From: DASYPQ01 sp041488095
Lineage (GTDB): Bacteria; Planctomycetota; UBA1135; GCA-002686595
DNA: 64,000 nt
Reading direction: 5' to 3'
Assembly: GCA_041488095.1 (NCBI GenBank)
Contig: JBGPOP010000001.1
Span: 62,001-126,000 of the forward strand
Shown here: piece by piece, positions 52,657-61,730 of the stretch
How the letters are laid out: every line of letters begins with the position of its first letter
How positions within the stretch are numbered: position 1 is the stretch's first letter
Notes under the pieces: model-generated
What the model was told of the DNA's origin: nothing
Database searches by the model: none
Seen by the model: the letters and a program-made list of their open reading frames with translations, nothing else
Position numbers and translations under genes: made by a program

Positions 52657-53067
52657 ATGAAGAAGATCACAAGGGATCAGGCCATCAACGCGATCCGGGC
52701 CAAGCTCCTCACCCTCGTCGACGATGAGCATTCGATGTGCGAGGTGGCCTCGCGGCTGGGGATCTACTGCACGGGATTCTCGCAGTTCAAGACGGGCCCC
52801 CTGCGCGAGCGCTACGGCTGGATCGTCGAGAGCCGCCCGGGCGTCAAGCGACCGGAGCTGGAGGATCTCGCCAACCGCTGGCAGCTCGCGCGTCAGTACG
52901 TGCTCGGCACGTTGATCTCCTGTGACACACAAGCGGGTGAACACGAGCGTCACCACACGTGCCTGGGTTGGCAGACGTTCGCGGACGAGCAGCTCGCGGG
53001 CTTCCACAGCGAGCTCCTGGGCGAGGAGATCGAGATCGTCCCCCCCGCCGCGCCTACGAAGACCTGA
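52657..53067 (+). CDS. Conserved-looking hypothetical protein
   Basis: A 136-residue protein of no recognised family. The N-terminal half is helical and cysteine-bearing (DDEHSMCEVASRLGIYC), with a possible winged-helix character, followed by a second helical segment (RPELEDLANRWQLARQYVLG) and a short acidic end. Four cysteines in all could bind metal or act as a redox switch. A strong GGGAGG precedes ATG 52657, and codon use matches neighbours. It lies upstream of a hemerythrin gene in the same direction. Confidence 0.65.
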   Translation: MKKITRDQAINAIRAKLLTLVDDEHSMCEVASRLGIYCTGFSQFKTGPLRERYGWIVESRPGVKRPELEDLANRWQLARQYVLGTLISCDTQAGEHERHHTCLGWQTFADEQLAGFHSELLGEEIEIVPPAAPTKT

Positions 53068-53076
53068 GCGTCGCGG

Positions 53077-53092
53077 CTACGCACAATGGCGG
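53077..53092 (+). repeat. Intergenic repeat CTACGCACAATGGCGG
   Basis: Copy 3 of the CTACGCAC element, 20 bases before the hemerythrin start at 53112. Fifteen of 16 bases match the copy at 2176. Confidence 0.4.
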
Positions 53093-53111
53093 TCGTGGCG
53101 CGAGGACTCCC

Positions 53112-53774
53112 GTGCCGAAGAACGGATCCTTGAGCACAAGTCAGGAGACCGGCCGAAGGCCGACCGATGTGCTGGCCGAGGACCACCGCGGCATCAGGGT
53201 GCTCCTCGACTGTCTGGACCGGATCCTCCTGAAGGCGCAGTGCTGCGGCAATCTGGACCTCACCGGAGCGCAGGATGTCCTGTCGGCCCTGGAGACGTTC
53301 GTCGAAGGGGCGCACCACACCAAGGAGGAACGGATCCTCTTCCCGTTGATCGAGGAACGCGGGATCTCCAGGCGCTTCTCGCGCAGCGCCCTACTGCGGG
53401 AAGACCACGATTCGGGTCATCTCGACCTGCGCGCGATGAAGATCGCCCTGGCTGCGGCCGGACGCGGCTACGCCCCGGCGGTCGCGGTCTTCGAGGAGAA
53501 CTCGCGGCACTACGTCGACGCGCTGCGCGAGCACATCGAGAAAGAGGACCGCGTCCTCTTCCCGCTCTCCGAGGCGGCGCTCCGAGACCAGGACCGCCAG
53601 GCTCTGCTCGAAGCCTTCGCCCGGATCGACTTCGAGGAACGCGGTGGATCGGCCGATCTCGCCCGCGCCGCCGAGGCGTTCGCCGTTCGCTTCGGCGTGC
53701 GGTCGGTCTCGGATCGTGTCGGTCCGGCGAACCTCACGCGCCCACGCGCGCGCATGCCTGCATCGCTGCCTTGA
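53112..53774 (+). CDS. Hemerythrin-domain protein
   Basis: A 220-residue protein with a hemerythrin HHE bundle: LAEDHRGIR, AHHTKEERILFPLIEE, REDHDSG and REHIEKEDRVLFPL give the expected His and Glu/Asp ligands. It resembles the protein at 1536 in length and order of motifs. Probably binds O2 or NO, or protects iron-sulfur enzymes. GTG 53112 follows GAGGA. Its 3' end overlaps the convergent methionine-lyase-like gene by 41 bases. Confidence 0.83.
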   Translation: MPKNGSLSTSQETGRRPTDVLAEDHRGIRVLLDCLDRILLKAQCCGNLDLTGAQDVLSALETFVEGAHHTKEERILFPLIEERGISRRFSRSALLREDHDSGHLDLRAMKIALAAAGRGYAPAVAVFEENSRHYVDALREHIEKEDRVLFPLSEAALRDQDRQALLEAFARIDFEERGGSADLARAAEAFAVRFGVRSVSDRVGPANLTRPRARMPASLP

Positions 53775-55005
53775 GGTCGGCGATGATGTCGGCCGGACTT
53801 TCGAGCCCGATCGAGATCCGCACGGCCGAGGGTGTGCCCTTCTGCCCGTACGACGAGTGCGTCATCGTCCCGGGCAACTCGACCAGCGTCTTGGTATGCC
53901 CCAGGCTCACCGCGAGCGTCACCGAGTACGCCGAGCGCGCGATCTCGTCGACGAACTCCTCGGCATCGACTTTCTCGGGATCGAACTCGAAGAAGATCAT
54001 GGTTCCCGGCGCGAAGTCCCCGTCGAAGTCGCGCATCTGCTTCTCGGCCAGCTCCCGCTGCGGAAAGCTCGCCAGGCCGGGATACGCGACGTGCCGCACG
54101 AACTCCTGGCGCTCGAGCCACGACGCCACCTTCTTCGCCGTGTACTGCTGGCGCTTGATGCGCAGGGGCAGCGTCGGCAGGCCGTAGACGAGGATCGCCC
54201 ACGCGCTCTTGGCCGACAGGATCGCACCGAAGTCCTTGCGGTAGAGGAGCAGCGGGGCCAGCATCGACTTCGGGCAGATCACCGCGCCCCCGACCTCGGT
54301 GCCGAAACCGCCCAGGTTCTTGGTGAGGCTGTGGATCACGACGTCGGCTCCCAGCGCGAGCGGACGTTGCCCGAAAGGCGTGGCGAAGGTGTTGTCGATG
54401 ACGATGAGCACCCTGCGCTCGGGTGCTCGCCTCTTGTTGACCTCGTCCACCACACGACGAAGCGCGCCGATGTCGATGAGCTCGAGCGTCGGGTTGACCG
54501 GCGATTCGAAGTAGAAAGCGCGCGTTTTGTCCGTGATCGCCTTGCGGACGGACGCGACGTCGGTCAGGTCGACGCGCTTCACGCCGATGCCCAGGCGCGG
54601 GTACCAGTTCGTGAGCAGCGAGTGGGTGCAGCCGTACAGGGTCGGGTGCGCGACGACCTCGTCGCCGGAGACGAGGAACGAGCCGAGGGCCCCCGAGATC
54701 GCGGCCATCCCCGAGGCGAAGGTGACGCACGCCTCCCCTTCCTCGATGTCGGCGAGCTCCCCCTCGAGGATCGATCGCGTCGGCTCGTCGAGACGGTCGT
54801 AGATGTACACCGGCGGCTCGCCGACGTCCTTGACCAGGCGCCCGAATTCCTGGAAACCGCGCGCGCCGCGTTTGGCCGAGTCGAGGCGGTAGGTCGTCGA
54901 CGAGGACAAAGGCGGCGTGACATGGTGAGCGAAGTCCCACTTGGCCGAGTGCTCGGGGCCGTGGACCAGCCGGGTCGTGACCTTGTATTCCTGCTTGCGC
55001 GTCAT
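53734..55005 (-). CDS. Methionine gamma-lyase / cystathionine-type PLP enzyme
   Basis: A 423-residue Cys/Met-metabolism PLP enzyme. Motifs visible are YDRLDEPTR near the cofactor phosphate site, FASGMAAI, DNTFATP and the PLP lysine in HSLTKNLGG. It could cleave methionine or homocysteine (gamma-lyase) or act as cystathionine gamma-synthase or O-acetylhomoserine sulfhydrylase; sequence alone does not decide. Monocistronic, with a 204-base upstream region that carries one CTACGCAC element. Confidence 0.82.
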   Translation of the reverse strand: MTRKQEYKVTTRLVHGPEHSAKWDFAHHVTPPLSSSTTYRLDSAKRGARGFQEFGRLVKDVGEPPVYIYDRLDEPTRSILEGELADIEEGEACVTFASGMAAISGALGSFLVSGDEVVAHPTLYGCTHSLLTNWYPRLGIGVKRVDLTDVASVRKAITDKTRAFYFESPVNPTLELIDIGALRRVVDEVNKRRAPERRVLIVIDNTFATPFGQRPLALGADVVIHSLTKNLGGFGTEVGGAVICPKSMLAPLLLYRKDFGAILSAKSAWAILVYGLPTLPLRIKRQQYTAKKVASWLERQEFVRHVAYPGLASFPQRELAEKQMRDFDGDFAPGTMIFFEFDPEKVDAEEFVDEIARSAYSVTLAVSLGHTKTLVELPGTMTHSSYGQKGTPSAVRISIGLESPADIIADLKAAMQACARVGA

Positions 55006-55137
55006 GGATCGTCCTCGAAGATTTCCGAGAAGGCGGATCGGGCCCGGGATTCCAGCACATCGCGGGCCGGTACGCTCCTGCGTGAAGGATCCGGGCGACT
55101 CGGACCCATCCGGTCCAGCGTGCAGTCGCCCGGGCTC

Positions 55138-55151
55138 GAGTGCGTAGCCCG
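55138..55151 (-). repeat. Intergenic element CGGGCTACGCACTC, copy 4
   Basis: On the minus strand this 14-base element is identical to the copy at 58023-58036. It points to the PLP enzyme gene starting at 55005, 133 bases downstream. Function unknown. Confidence 0.4.
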
Positions 55152-55209
55152 GGACTCGGGATCCGAGCGAGGTTCCGGCTTGGCACGTCGGACACCTCTC
55201 GGACCCGCA

Positions 55210-56442
55210 TCACGCCACATTGCCCGTCAGGAGCCTTTTCAAGCAGGCCGATGCTTCGCGCGCGATCACCCGCTCCTCGTCCGCAGGTACGACCTGGACG
55301 CCGACGACCGAACGCCGGCTCGAGATCGTCCCCTCCGAGCCGACGACGTCCGCGTTGAGATCGGGGTCGAGGTGGATGCCGCACCACTCCATGCCGGAGC
55401 AGATCGCCTCGCGCACGGCGGGCGCGTTCTCGCCGATGCCGCCGCTGAAGAGGACGGCATCCAGGCCGCCCAGCGCGGCCGCCGACGCCGCCAGATGCTG
55501 CTTCGCCCGGTACGCGAACAGGTCGAACGCCAGGCTGGCCCGGGGATCTCCCTCGTTGCGCAGCCGCACGATCTCGCGCATGTCGCCGGTCCGGCCCGAG
55601 ACCCCGAGCAGGCCCGAGGCTCGATTCAAGCGGCGGACGATCTCCTCGGCTCCGACGCCCTCGACCCTGGCGAGGTACGGGACGAGCGCGGGATCGAGGT
55701 CTCCCGAGCGCGTCGGCATGACGAGCCCCTCGAGCGGGCTGAAACCCATCGAGCACTCGACCGAGCGACCATCGCGCACCGCGGTCACCGAGCAGCCTCC
55801 GCCGAGGTGCAGCGCCGCGATCCGCCCCCGCGATCCCGTGTCCGGGAAGGACTCGGTGAACCGCTCGACCACGGACGCCACCGCGATGCCGTGGAAGCCG
55901 ACGCGCTGGATCCCGTGGCGCGCGGCCAGATCGAACGGGATCGCGCAGGTGCGTGCGACCGCAGGCAGGGTCGAGTGGAAGGCGCTGTCGAAGACCGCCA
56001 CGACCGGGAGGTCGGGGCCGAGGTCCAAGCGCACCCGTCGGATGGTCTCGATCGCCGCGCGGTTGTGCAGCGGAGCGATCCGGTCGAACTCCTCGAGCCG
56101 ATCGAGCAGGTCCCCGGAGACGAGCTCCGGGTCACGGGAGGCCGATCCGGCGTAGACCACCCGGACGCCCACGACGTCGAGCTGGCGCGTTCCGCAGCAA
56201 CGGCCGGCCTCGATCGCCCGGAGCCACTCCAGCGCCAGGTCGGTTGCCGCGGCGTGGGTCCGAGCCGAGATGTCCGTCCAGGGCACATCACGTCCCCCGG
56301 ACCCTATCCAGGCTCGAGGGGCGATGCCGATCGACTCGATGGCACCGCCGCCGAGCCGAGTGAAGCGCCCGAGGTCCGCCTCTGCGCTCAAGAGCTGGAA
56401 GCGGAGCGACGAGCTCCCTGCGTTGAGGACCAGGACGATCAC
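55210..56442 (-). CDS. ackA: Acetate kinase
   Basis: A 410-residue ASKHA-fold kinase beginning IVLVLNAGSSSLRFQL. Further family motifs are VFDSAFHSTLP, GFHGIAV, HLGGGCSVTAV and FSGGIGENAP. It makes ATP from acetyl phosphate, or the reverse. No phosphotransacetylase gene is adjacent. The GTG start overlaps the stop of a small upstream frame as GTGA, so translation may be coupled to it. Confidence 0.9.
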   Translation of the reverse strand: MIVLVLNAGSSSLRFQLLSAEADLGRFTRLGGGAIESIGIAPRAWIGSGGRDVPWTDISARTHAAATDLALEWLRAIEAGRCCGTRQLDVVGVRVVYAGSASRDPELVSGDLLDRLEEFDRIAPLHNRAAIETIRRVRLDLGPDLPVVAVFDSAFHSTLPAVARTCAIPFDLAARHGIQRVGFHGIAVASVVERFTESFPDTGSRGRIAALHLGGGCSVTAVRDGRSVECSMGFSPLEGLVMPTRSGDLDPALVPYLARVEGVGAEEIVRRLNRASGLLGVSGRTGDMREIVRLRNEGDPRASLAFDLFAYRAKQHLAASAAALGGLDAVLFSGGIGENAPAVREAICSGMEWCGIHLDPDLNADVVGSEGTISSRRSVVGVQVVPADEERVIAREASACLKRLLTGNVA

Positions 56443-56576
56443 GGGCCCAGCTTGCGCTTCTGCGTCCGTGATTTCTCGGGGCTGCCGGCCGGCCAAGGCG
56501 CCTTCGGTCGGGCGTCGAACGCGGAGCACAAGAGGAGCAGCACCGAGACCAGCACGTGGAGCCAGAGGCCGTGCAG
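56439..56576 (-). CDS. Small single-helix membrane protein, CTG start
   Basis: A 45-residue frame in the 146-base gap between the glycosyltransferase and acetate kinase genes. GGGAGG lies six bases before a CTG codon at 56576. The product has a hydrophobic helix (LWLHVLVSVLLLLCSAF) and a basic tail ending KRKLGP, and it stops in GTGA overlap with ackA. The fit of ribosome site, helix and overlap supports it as real, but CTG starts are rare and it is too short for statistics. Confidence 0.45.
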   Translation of the reverse strand: MHGLWLHVLVSVLLLLCSAFDARPKAPWPAGSPEKSRTQKRKLGP

Positions 56577-56588
56577 GGTCGACCTCCC

Positions 56589-57956
56589 TCAGGATGAAAC
56601 GTGGGATCCGCGGAGGGGCCCCGACGTGCGGACGCGCACAGTCGGCGCAGCCTTCGTCTCCGGCGACGGATGGGCGTACAGCCAAGCGCCGAGCGCCCGC
56701 TCCATCGGCTCGCCGCCGAGCAGAGCGAGACGGGGGAACAAGTGGTGACGCAGGATCTTGGGCCAGGTGGACTGGCGCGCAGTGACGCGGCCGGCCCGGC
56801 GCACGGCCCTCTCGCGCTGCGGATCCGAGCGGAGCCCGAGAAACAGCGCCGCGAACTCGGCCGGATCGCCGGTCTGCAGCACGATCGCGTTCCTCCCGGC
56901 GATCGCATACTCCTCGCCCGTGCAACCGGTGCACGCGAGGCCCTCGACGGCCATCACCTCGAGCCCGACCAGGCCGAAGGGCTCGTGGCCGCTGTTGGTG
57001 AGCACGGCGTCGGCCGCACTGAAGAGGAGGCGGCGCGCTTCCGGATCGACGTGGCTCGACACCTCGACGACGTCGACGTGGCCGAGGCCCGACAGTGCCT
57101 CGACGAGCCCTCTCGCTCCCGGCCCGGCGAGCTCGCGCCGGGCGACGCAGAGCCCGAGCGCCCCGGCGCGGGACATCACCTCCAAGCCGTGCGCCTCCAC
57201 GCCACCGCGTGCGACGAGGAGCGGCCTCAGGCCGCGCCACTTCAGGTCCGCGATGATCTCGATCGCGGCGATCCAGCGCTTGTCCGGATCGAAGCGGGCC
57301 ATCTTCGCGAGGAGAAGCCTCCCGGCGAGCTGCGATTGCAGCCCGTCCGACACCCATGGATCCGGGCGCAGGAAGGCGTCGGTCGCCACACCGTTCGGGA
57401 TTGCGATCGGATCGACGCCCAGCGCCCACATCCTGTGCTTCATGTAGCGGCTCACGGTCGTGATCGCGGCCGCGCGTCGGAGGCCTGACCAGTCGATCCT
57501 CTCGAAGCCGAACAGGTTGTTCGCGTTCCACAGGATGCAGACGCGATCGCGCACTCCTGCGGCCCGGAGCAGTCCGTCGAGATGGAGAACCGCTTCCGCG
57601 GTGTGCCACTCCTCGGCCATCACGACCGCGAGACCTCCGCCGCGGAGGTGGTCGAAGAGGTGGCGCTCGCACAGTTGCGGCGGCAGGGAGCGCGCGTAGT
57701 CGCGGCGCTTGCCCTCCTCGCCGTCGTACACGCCGGCGGGGTGGTGGGCGCTGATCCACTGGCACCAGCGGTGCAGCTCGACGCCGGCCGCGCGCTCGTG
57801 CGCGGGAAGGCGCGGATCGCCGACGAACCAGAGGTGCGTCTCGAAACCGGCTGCGGCGATCGCCTGCGCGAGACCGCCGATGCGGCTCGCGATTCCTCCC
57901 GCCCTGGCGTAGGGATCGGGGCCCTCGAACGAGAGCAGGTGGAACTGGATTGCCAC
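56589..57956 (-). CDS. Glycosyltransferase, glycogen-synthase-like (GT4/GT5 fold)
   Basis: A 455-residue GT-B-fold enzyme. The N-terminal domain begins with SFEGPDPYARAGGIASRIGGLA, like the ADP-glucose-type synthases. The C-terminal domain has the nucleotide-sugar motif ending SGHEPFGLVGLEVMA (the E-x7-E of GT4). It may make glycogen or another storage or surface glycan; donor and acceptor are unknown. GTG 57956 is chosen because the domain starts there. It lies upstream of the small membrane frame and ackA, probably one operon. Confidence 0.8.
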   Translation of the reverse strand: MAIQFHLLSFEGPDPYARAGGIASRIGGLAQAIAAAGFETHLWFVGDPRLPAHERAAGVELHRWCQWISAHHPAGVYDGEEGKRRDYARSLPPQLCERHLFDHLRGGGLAVVMAEEWHTAEAVLHLDGLLRAAGVRDRVCILWNANNLFGFERIDWSGLRRAAAITTVSRYMKHRMWALGVDPIAIPNGVATDAFLRPDPWVSDGLQSQLAGRLLLAKMARFDPDKRWIAAIEIIADLKWRGLRPLLVARGGVEAHGLEVMSRAGALGLCVARRELAGPGARGLVEALSGLGHVDVVEVSSHVDPEARRLLFSAADAVLTNSGHEPFGLVGLEVMAVEGLACTGCTGEEYAIAGRNAIVLQTGDPAEFAALFLGLRSDPQRERAVRRAGRVTARQSTWPKILRHHLFPRLALLGGEPMERALGAWLYAHPSPETKAAPTVRVRTSGPLRGSHVSS

Positions 57957-58022
57957 AGCGTCGAGACTAGGCCTCGAGCCGGTTCGCCGCCGCTCGCCGT
58001 TCTCCGTAGCGGACCCAGGCCT

Positions 58023-58036
58023 GAGTGCGTAGCCCG
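58023..58036 (-). repeat. Intergenic element CGGGCTACGCACTC, copy 5
   Basis: Minus-strand element identical over 14 bases to the one at 55138. It lies 67 bases upstream of the glycosyltransferase start. A near-palindrome TGGGGAC-TTGT-GCCCA lies close by on the same strand (about 58043-58058). Confidence 0.4.
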
Positions 58037-58100
58037 TGGGGATGGGCACAAGTCCCCATTCCCGTAGGACACCCGATGGTTCATCCTGGGTGTCGTGCGG

Positions 58101-58550
58101 ATGGATTCACGAACACGATCGACGGCCCAAGAGCACGGCGCGCTGCGCAACATGGCGGGCCAGATCCGGTGCGCGCTCGAAGGGAAGTCCTGTTCCTGCG
58201 GATCGCCGGGCACCCACGCCTGCCTCCTGCAGCACCTGGAGTCCTTCGGACGGCGCCTCGAGGGGCACTTCGCGGCCGAAGAGACGCTGTGGCACGGCGC
58301 GGACCACGCGCGGGCCGACTGGACGACGCGCCACTGGATCGAGCGCCTCACGCGCGAACACGGCGAGTTCACCAAACGCCTGCGTGCGGTCCGCCTCGGA
58401 CTCGAGGAACCCGGGAGGAGCGCGTCGGCGCCGTCCGCGGAAATGGTGGCGACGATCGGCGGCATCCTCGACGACTTGCTCGCGCACGAGCTGACCGAGA
58501 CCCGTCTCTTCCAGCGCTCGGTCTTCGAGGAATCCGCCGAGCCGGATTGA
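58101..58550 (+). CDS. Small hemerythrin-like four-helix protein
   Basis: A 149-residue protein resembling the hemerythrin HHE fold: HLESFGRRLEGHFAAEE, TREHGEF and LLAHELTETRLF provide candidate metal ligands. A cysteine cluster (CSCGSPGTHAC) precedes the first helix and may bind metal. It is the third hemerythrin-type gene in the window. The start is uncertain between GTG 58095 and ATG 58101. Converges on the P-type ATPase gene with three bases between. Confidence 0.68.
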   Translation: MDSRTRSTAQEHGALRNMAGQIRCALEGKSCSCGSPGTHACLLQHLESFGRRLEGHFAAEETLWHGADHARADWTTRHWIERLTREHGEFTKRLRAVRLGLEEPGRSASAPSAEMVATIGGILDDLLAHELTETRLFQRSVFEESAEPD

Positions 58551-58553
58551 GCT

Positions 58554-61022
58554 CTACCTGCGCCTCGCGGCCCACCCGAACATCGGTAGGGCGGCGATCG
58601 CTCCGCCGATGAGCGCGGCCAGCCAGTCGTTGGCGTGCAGCGGGGAGAGGTGCAGCGGAGCGGCCAGGCCTGGCGTCTGCACGAACAACGCGGCCAGGCC
58701 GAGCGTGGCGAGCGCCACGATCCTGGCCATCCGCGTCGCGAGCAGGCTCAGCGCCGCAGCGAGGGAAGCGCTTGCGGAGCTCATCACGGCCATCGCCATC
58801 GCTCGCGCGTGCGCGACGTCGTTCCCCTCGCCCAGGCTGTGCGCGTATCCGGCGGCCACGAGCACGGCCAGGGCCGCCCCGGTCGTGAGGATCGCGATCC
58901 ACCCGCCGGTCCCGAAGAAGCGTGTCCGGCGGCCGAGGGGTGGGCCGCGCATGCGATCGCCGAGGGGGATCTCCTGGAACACGAGCAGCGCCGTGGGGTG
59001 GATGAAGAGCTCGAGCCACACGACGTGCACGGGCAGGTAGAGCAGCGGGAACCCGAGCAGGGGGATCAGGGCGGCGGTCGCGACGAGCGGGATGTGGATC
59101 GCGAGCAGATAGGCGAAGCTCTTCTGGAGATTCCGGAACAGCTGCCGTCCCTCCGCGATCGCGCCCGTGATCGTGCGGAAATCGTCGTCGAGCAGCACGA
59201 TCGCCGCGGCCTCTCGCGCGCTACGCGTGCCGCGCTCGCCCATCGCGATCCCGATGTCGGCGGCCTGCAGCGCGGGAACGTCGTTCACCCCGTCTCCGGT
59301 GACGGCGACGATCTCGCCCGCGGCCTGGAGCGCGCGCACGAGCCGGAGCTTCTGGCTCGGGACGGCGCGCGCGACGACGTCGAAGGTGAGGGGCGTCCCG
59401 GATTCATGGCGATTGAGGCGTTCCTCGAGGTCGTCCCCCTGGACGACCTCGGGCGCGCCGGCGCCCAGGCCGATCCGACGGGCGACCGCGCGGCCGCTCT
59501 CGGGATGGTCGCCGGTGACGAGGATCACGCGGATGCCCGCCTCGCGCGCCACCCTCACGGCCTCCGGCACGCTCCCGCGCACGGGGTCCTCGCACAAGAG
59601 CAGACCTGCGAACGAGAGGCCGCGGTCAGGCTCCCCGCCGGCCCACGCGCTCTCGTCGATCTCCCGCCATGCGCACGCGATCACCTTGCTGCCCTCGGCC
59701 GCGAACCCGTCGACACGCCCGGTCCACACGGCCTGCTCCTCCGCCGTGAGCGTCGTCGAGGGCAGGATCGACTCCGGCGCCCCCTTGACCGCCGCGAGCA
59801 GGACGCCCGGACGTTCTCGCGCCACCACGGTCTCGCGGCGCCGGCCCTCGGTGAAGGGAAACGTCGCGACGCGCGGGGGCAGCTCGGTCCCTGGCTGGAC
59901 CGCTGTGGAGATGGCCTCGTTCAGCGGATCGCCCCCCTCGGCCGGCGACGCGATCGCAGCGACGAGCCGCAGCCTCCCCGAGCTCGTGCCCGGCGCCGGA
60001 TGGTCTCCGACCACGCGCAGCCGGCCCTCCGTGATCGTGCCGGTCTTGTCGCTGCAGATGCACGTGACCCGGCCGATGCTCTCGACGACGACCGCGCGTC
60101 GCACGAGCGCGCGGCGCCGGGCGAGCCGGTACACACCGACGCCCAGAAAGATGGTGAAGACGACGGGGAATTCCTCGGGCAGCGCGGCGACCGCGAGCGA
60201 GAGCCCCGAGAGCAGCGCGTCGACGAGCCCGTGACCTTGGCGCAGCCGGACCCAGGCGAGGACGATGCACGCGACCGCAGCCGCCGCGACGAGGACGGCG
60301 ACCAGATTGGCGATCGCCTCCTGGAGCGGCGTGCGAACGCGCCGGCCGCCAGCGGCGGAACGAACGATCTCACCATACAGCGTTTCCCTGCCGGTGTAGA
60401 CCACGCGCAGCTTCGCGGTGCCCGTGAGGAGGCGCGTTCCGGCGAATCCCCAGTGGATCGAGTCGACCCGCGGCTCGATCTCCGGACCGGCCAGTTCGGC
60501 GAGGGGCGCCTTGCGCACCGGCCACGCCTCGCCGGTGAGCGCGGATTCCTCGGCGTGGAGCTCTTCGCCGGCGACGAGGAGGCCGTCCGCGGGGAAGGGC
60601 TCCCCCGCCGCCACGATCGCCAGGTCGCCGGGGACGACCTCCACCGAGGGGATCACAGCCTCCGCCCCGCCGCGGACGAGGCGCGCGCTCGTCGCGAGCC
60701 GGCTCGCGAGGCCCGCGGTGGAAGCCTGCGTACGCCGGTGCAGCCACGCGTCCATCGCCACGAACGGGACCAGCGCCACCAGGAGGGTGACCGCCTCCGC
60801 GCGCTCTCCGAGGACCGCGAAGAGCCCGCTCGCGCCGAGGAGGAACCACAGCATCGGGTCGCGCGCGGTTTCGCGCGCGAGGTCGAGCCAGCCCCCCGGC
60901 GGCGTCTCGGCGATGTCGTTCGGTCCGTGCCGTGATCGGCGCTCCAGAACCACGGCGTAGCTCAGTCCGCGATCGGGGTCGCGGAGGCCTTCGATCCGCG
61001 ATCGGGGCAGGGGCCGGAGCAT
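58554..61022 (-). CDS. P-type (P2-like) cation-transporting ATPase
   Basis: An 822-residue pump with the actuator motif LTGEA (about 162-166), membrane motif PEEFP at 282-286 (PEGLP in calcium pumps), phosphorylation site CSDKTGT with D325 and hinge TGDGVNDVPALQAADIGIAMG. About ten membrane helices. It is shorter than eukaryotic-type calcium pumps and has an incomplete N-terminal cation-ATPase domain. Substrate (Ca2+, Mg2+, Mn2+ or H+) is not certain. Such pumps often sit in anaerobic or universal-stress gene islands like this one. Confidence 0.87.
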   Translation of the reverse strand: MLRPLPRSRIEGLRDPDRGLSYAVVLERRSRHGPNDIAETPPGGWLDLARETARDPMLWFLLGASGLFAVLGERAEAVTLLVALVPFVAMDAWLHRRTQASTAGLASRLATSARLVRGGAEAVIPSVEVVPGDLAIVAAGEPFPADGLLVAGEELHAEESALTGEAWPVRKAPLAELAGPEIEPRVDSIHWGFAGTRLLTGTAKLRVVYTGRETLYGEIVRSAAGGRRVRTPLQEAIANLVAVLVAAAAVACIVLAWVRLRQGHGLVDALLSGLSLAVAALPEEFPVVFTIFLGVGVYRLARRRALVRRAVVVESIGRVTCICSDKTGTITEGRLRVVGDHPAPGTSSGRLRLVAAIASPAEGGDPLNEAISTAVQPGTELPPRVATFPFTEGRRRETVVARERPGVLLAAVKGAPESILPSTTLTAEEQAVWTGRVDGFAAEGSKVIACAWREIDESAWAGGEPDRGLSFAGLLLCEDPVRGSVPEAVRVAREAGIRVILVTGDHPESGRAVARRIGLGAGAPEVVQGDDLEERLNRHESGTPLTFDVVARAVPSQKLRLVRALQAAGEIVAVTGDGVNDVPALQAADIGIAMGERGTRSAREAAAIVLLDDDFRTITGAIAEGRQLFRNLQKSFAYLLAIHIPLVATAALIPLLGFPLLYLPVHVVWLELFIHPTALLVFQEIPLGDRMRGPPLGRRTRFFGTGGWIAILTTGAALAVLVAAGYAHSLGEGNDVAHARAMAMAVMSSASASLAAALSLLATRMARIVALATLGLAALFVQTPGLAAPLHLSPLHANDWLAALIGGAIAALPMFGWAARRR

Positions 61023-61129
61023 GGGTCAGCGAGGGTTCTGGGCGACCGCCGAGCCACTCTCTTCCGCCGGCCACGGGCACGCCATACCCACCTTGCACCC
61101 TGGGTCTGCGCACTTGAAGGAATGTGCCG

Positions 61130-61146
61130 TTGGGCCGGTCCTTGCT
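61130..61146 (+). promoter_or_regulatory. Sigma-54-like promoter of CBS-domain gene
   Basis: TTGGGCCGGTCCTTGCT matches TTGGCACG-N4-TTGCW at TTGG, C, G and TTGCT with GG-N10-GC spacing. It lies 60 bases before ATG 61206 and shares CCGGTCCTTGCT with the element at 20170-20186. Confidence 0.5.
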
Positions 61147-61205
61147 GACATGGACGCACCGAGCCTGGACGGGGGCGGCGGACCCTTCCCGAAGGAGTGA
61201 ACACC

Positions 61206-61730
61206 ATGAACCGACTCAGCCGCATCAAGGCCAAGGACATCATGCAGGTCGACGTCGTGAAACTCGACGCCTCGGCCTCGATCGAGAGCGCCATCCAGAC
61301 CCTCGAGGAGCTCGAGATCAGCGGCGCGCCGGTTCTCGACGAGTCGGGCCGCCTGGTCGGCGTCCTCACCACCAGCGACGTCACGCGCGTCGAACACGTC
61401 CGGTCGGGACGGATCGAGGCGACACGCGGGGAGTGGACGATGAGCGAGCCCGTCGGCGAGGGAAGCGAGGGAAGCGAGGACGAAGCCAACGAGGATGTCA
61501 TCTTCGCCAGGGAGGACTACAGCCCCGCCCTCCTCGGCTCGGACACCGTAGCCGACTGGATGAACCGGCGCGTCGTCACGGTCGACCCGGACGCGTCGCT
61601 CAAGGAGGTGTGCCGGAGGATGGTCAAGGAGCACATCCACCGGGTCATCGTCACGACGGAGAAGAAGGTCGACGGGATCATCACGAGCTTCGACATCGTC
61701 CGCTGCGTGGCGGAGGAAGGTTCACCATGA
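61206..61730 (+). CDS. CBS-domain pair protein
   Basis: A 174-residue protein with two CBS domains (about residues 8-70 and 115-172), separated by an acidic linker of about 40 residues rich in Glu, Gly and Ser. CBS pairs bind adenine nucleotides and act as energy sensors. AAGGAG lies eight bases before ATG 61206. The stop overlaps the next start as ATGA. Confidence 0.87.
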   Translation: MNRLSRIKAKDIMQVDVVKLDASASIESAIQTLEELEISGAPVLDESGRLVGVLTTSDVTRVEHVRSGRIEATRGEWTMSEPVGEGSEGSEDEANEDVIFAREDYSPALLGSDTVADWMNRRVVTVDPDASLKEVCRRMVKEHIHRVIVTTEKKVDGIITSFDIVRCVAEEGSP

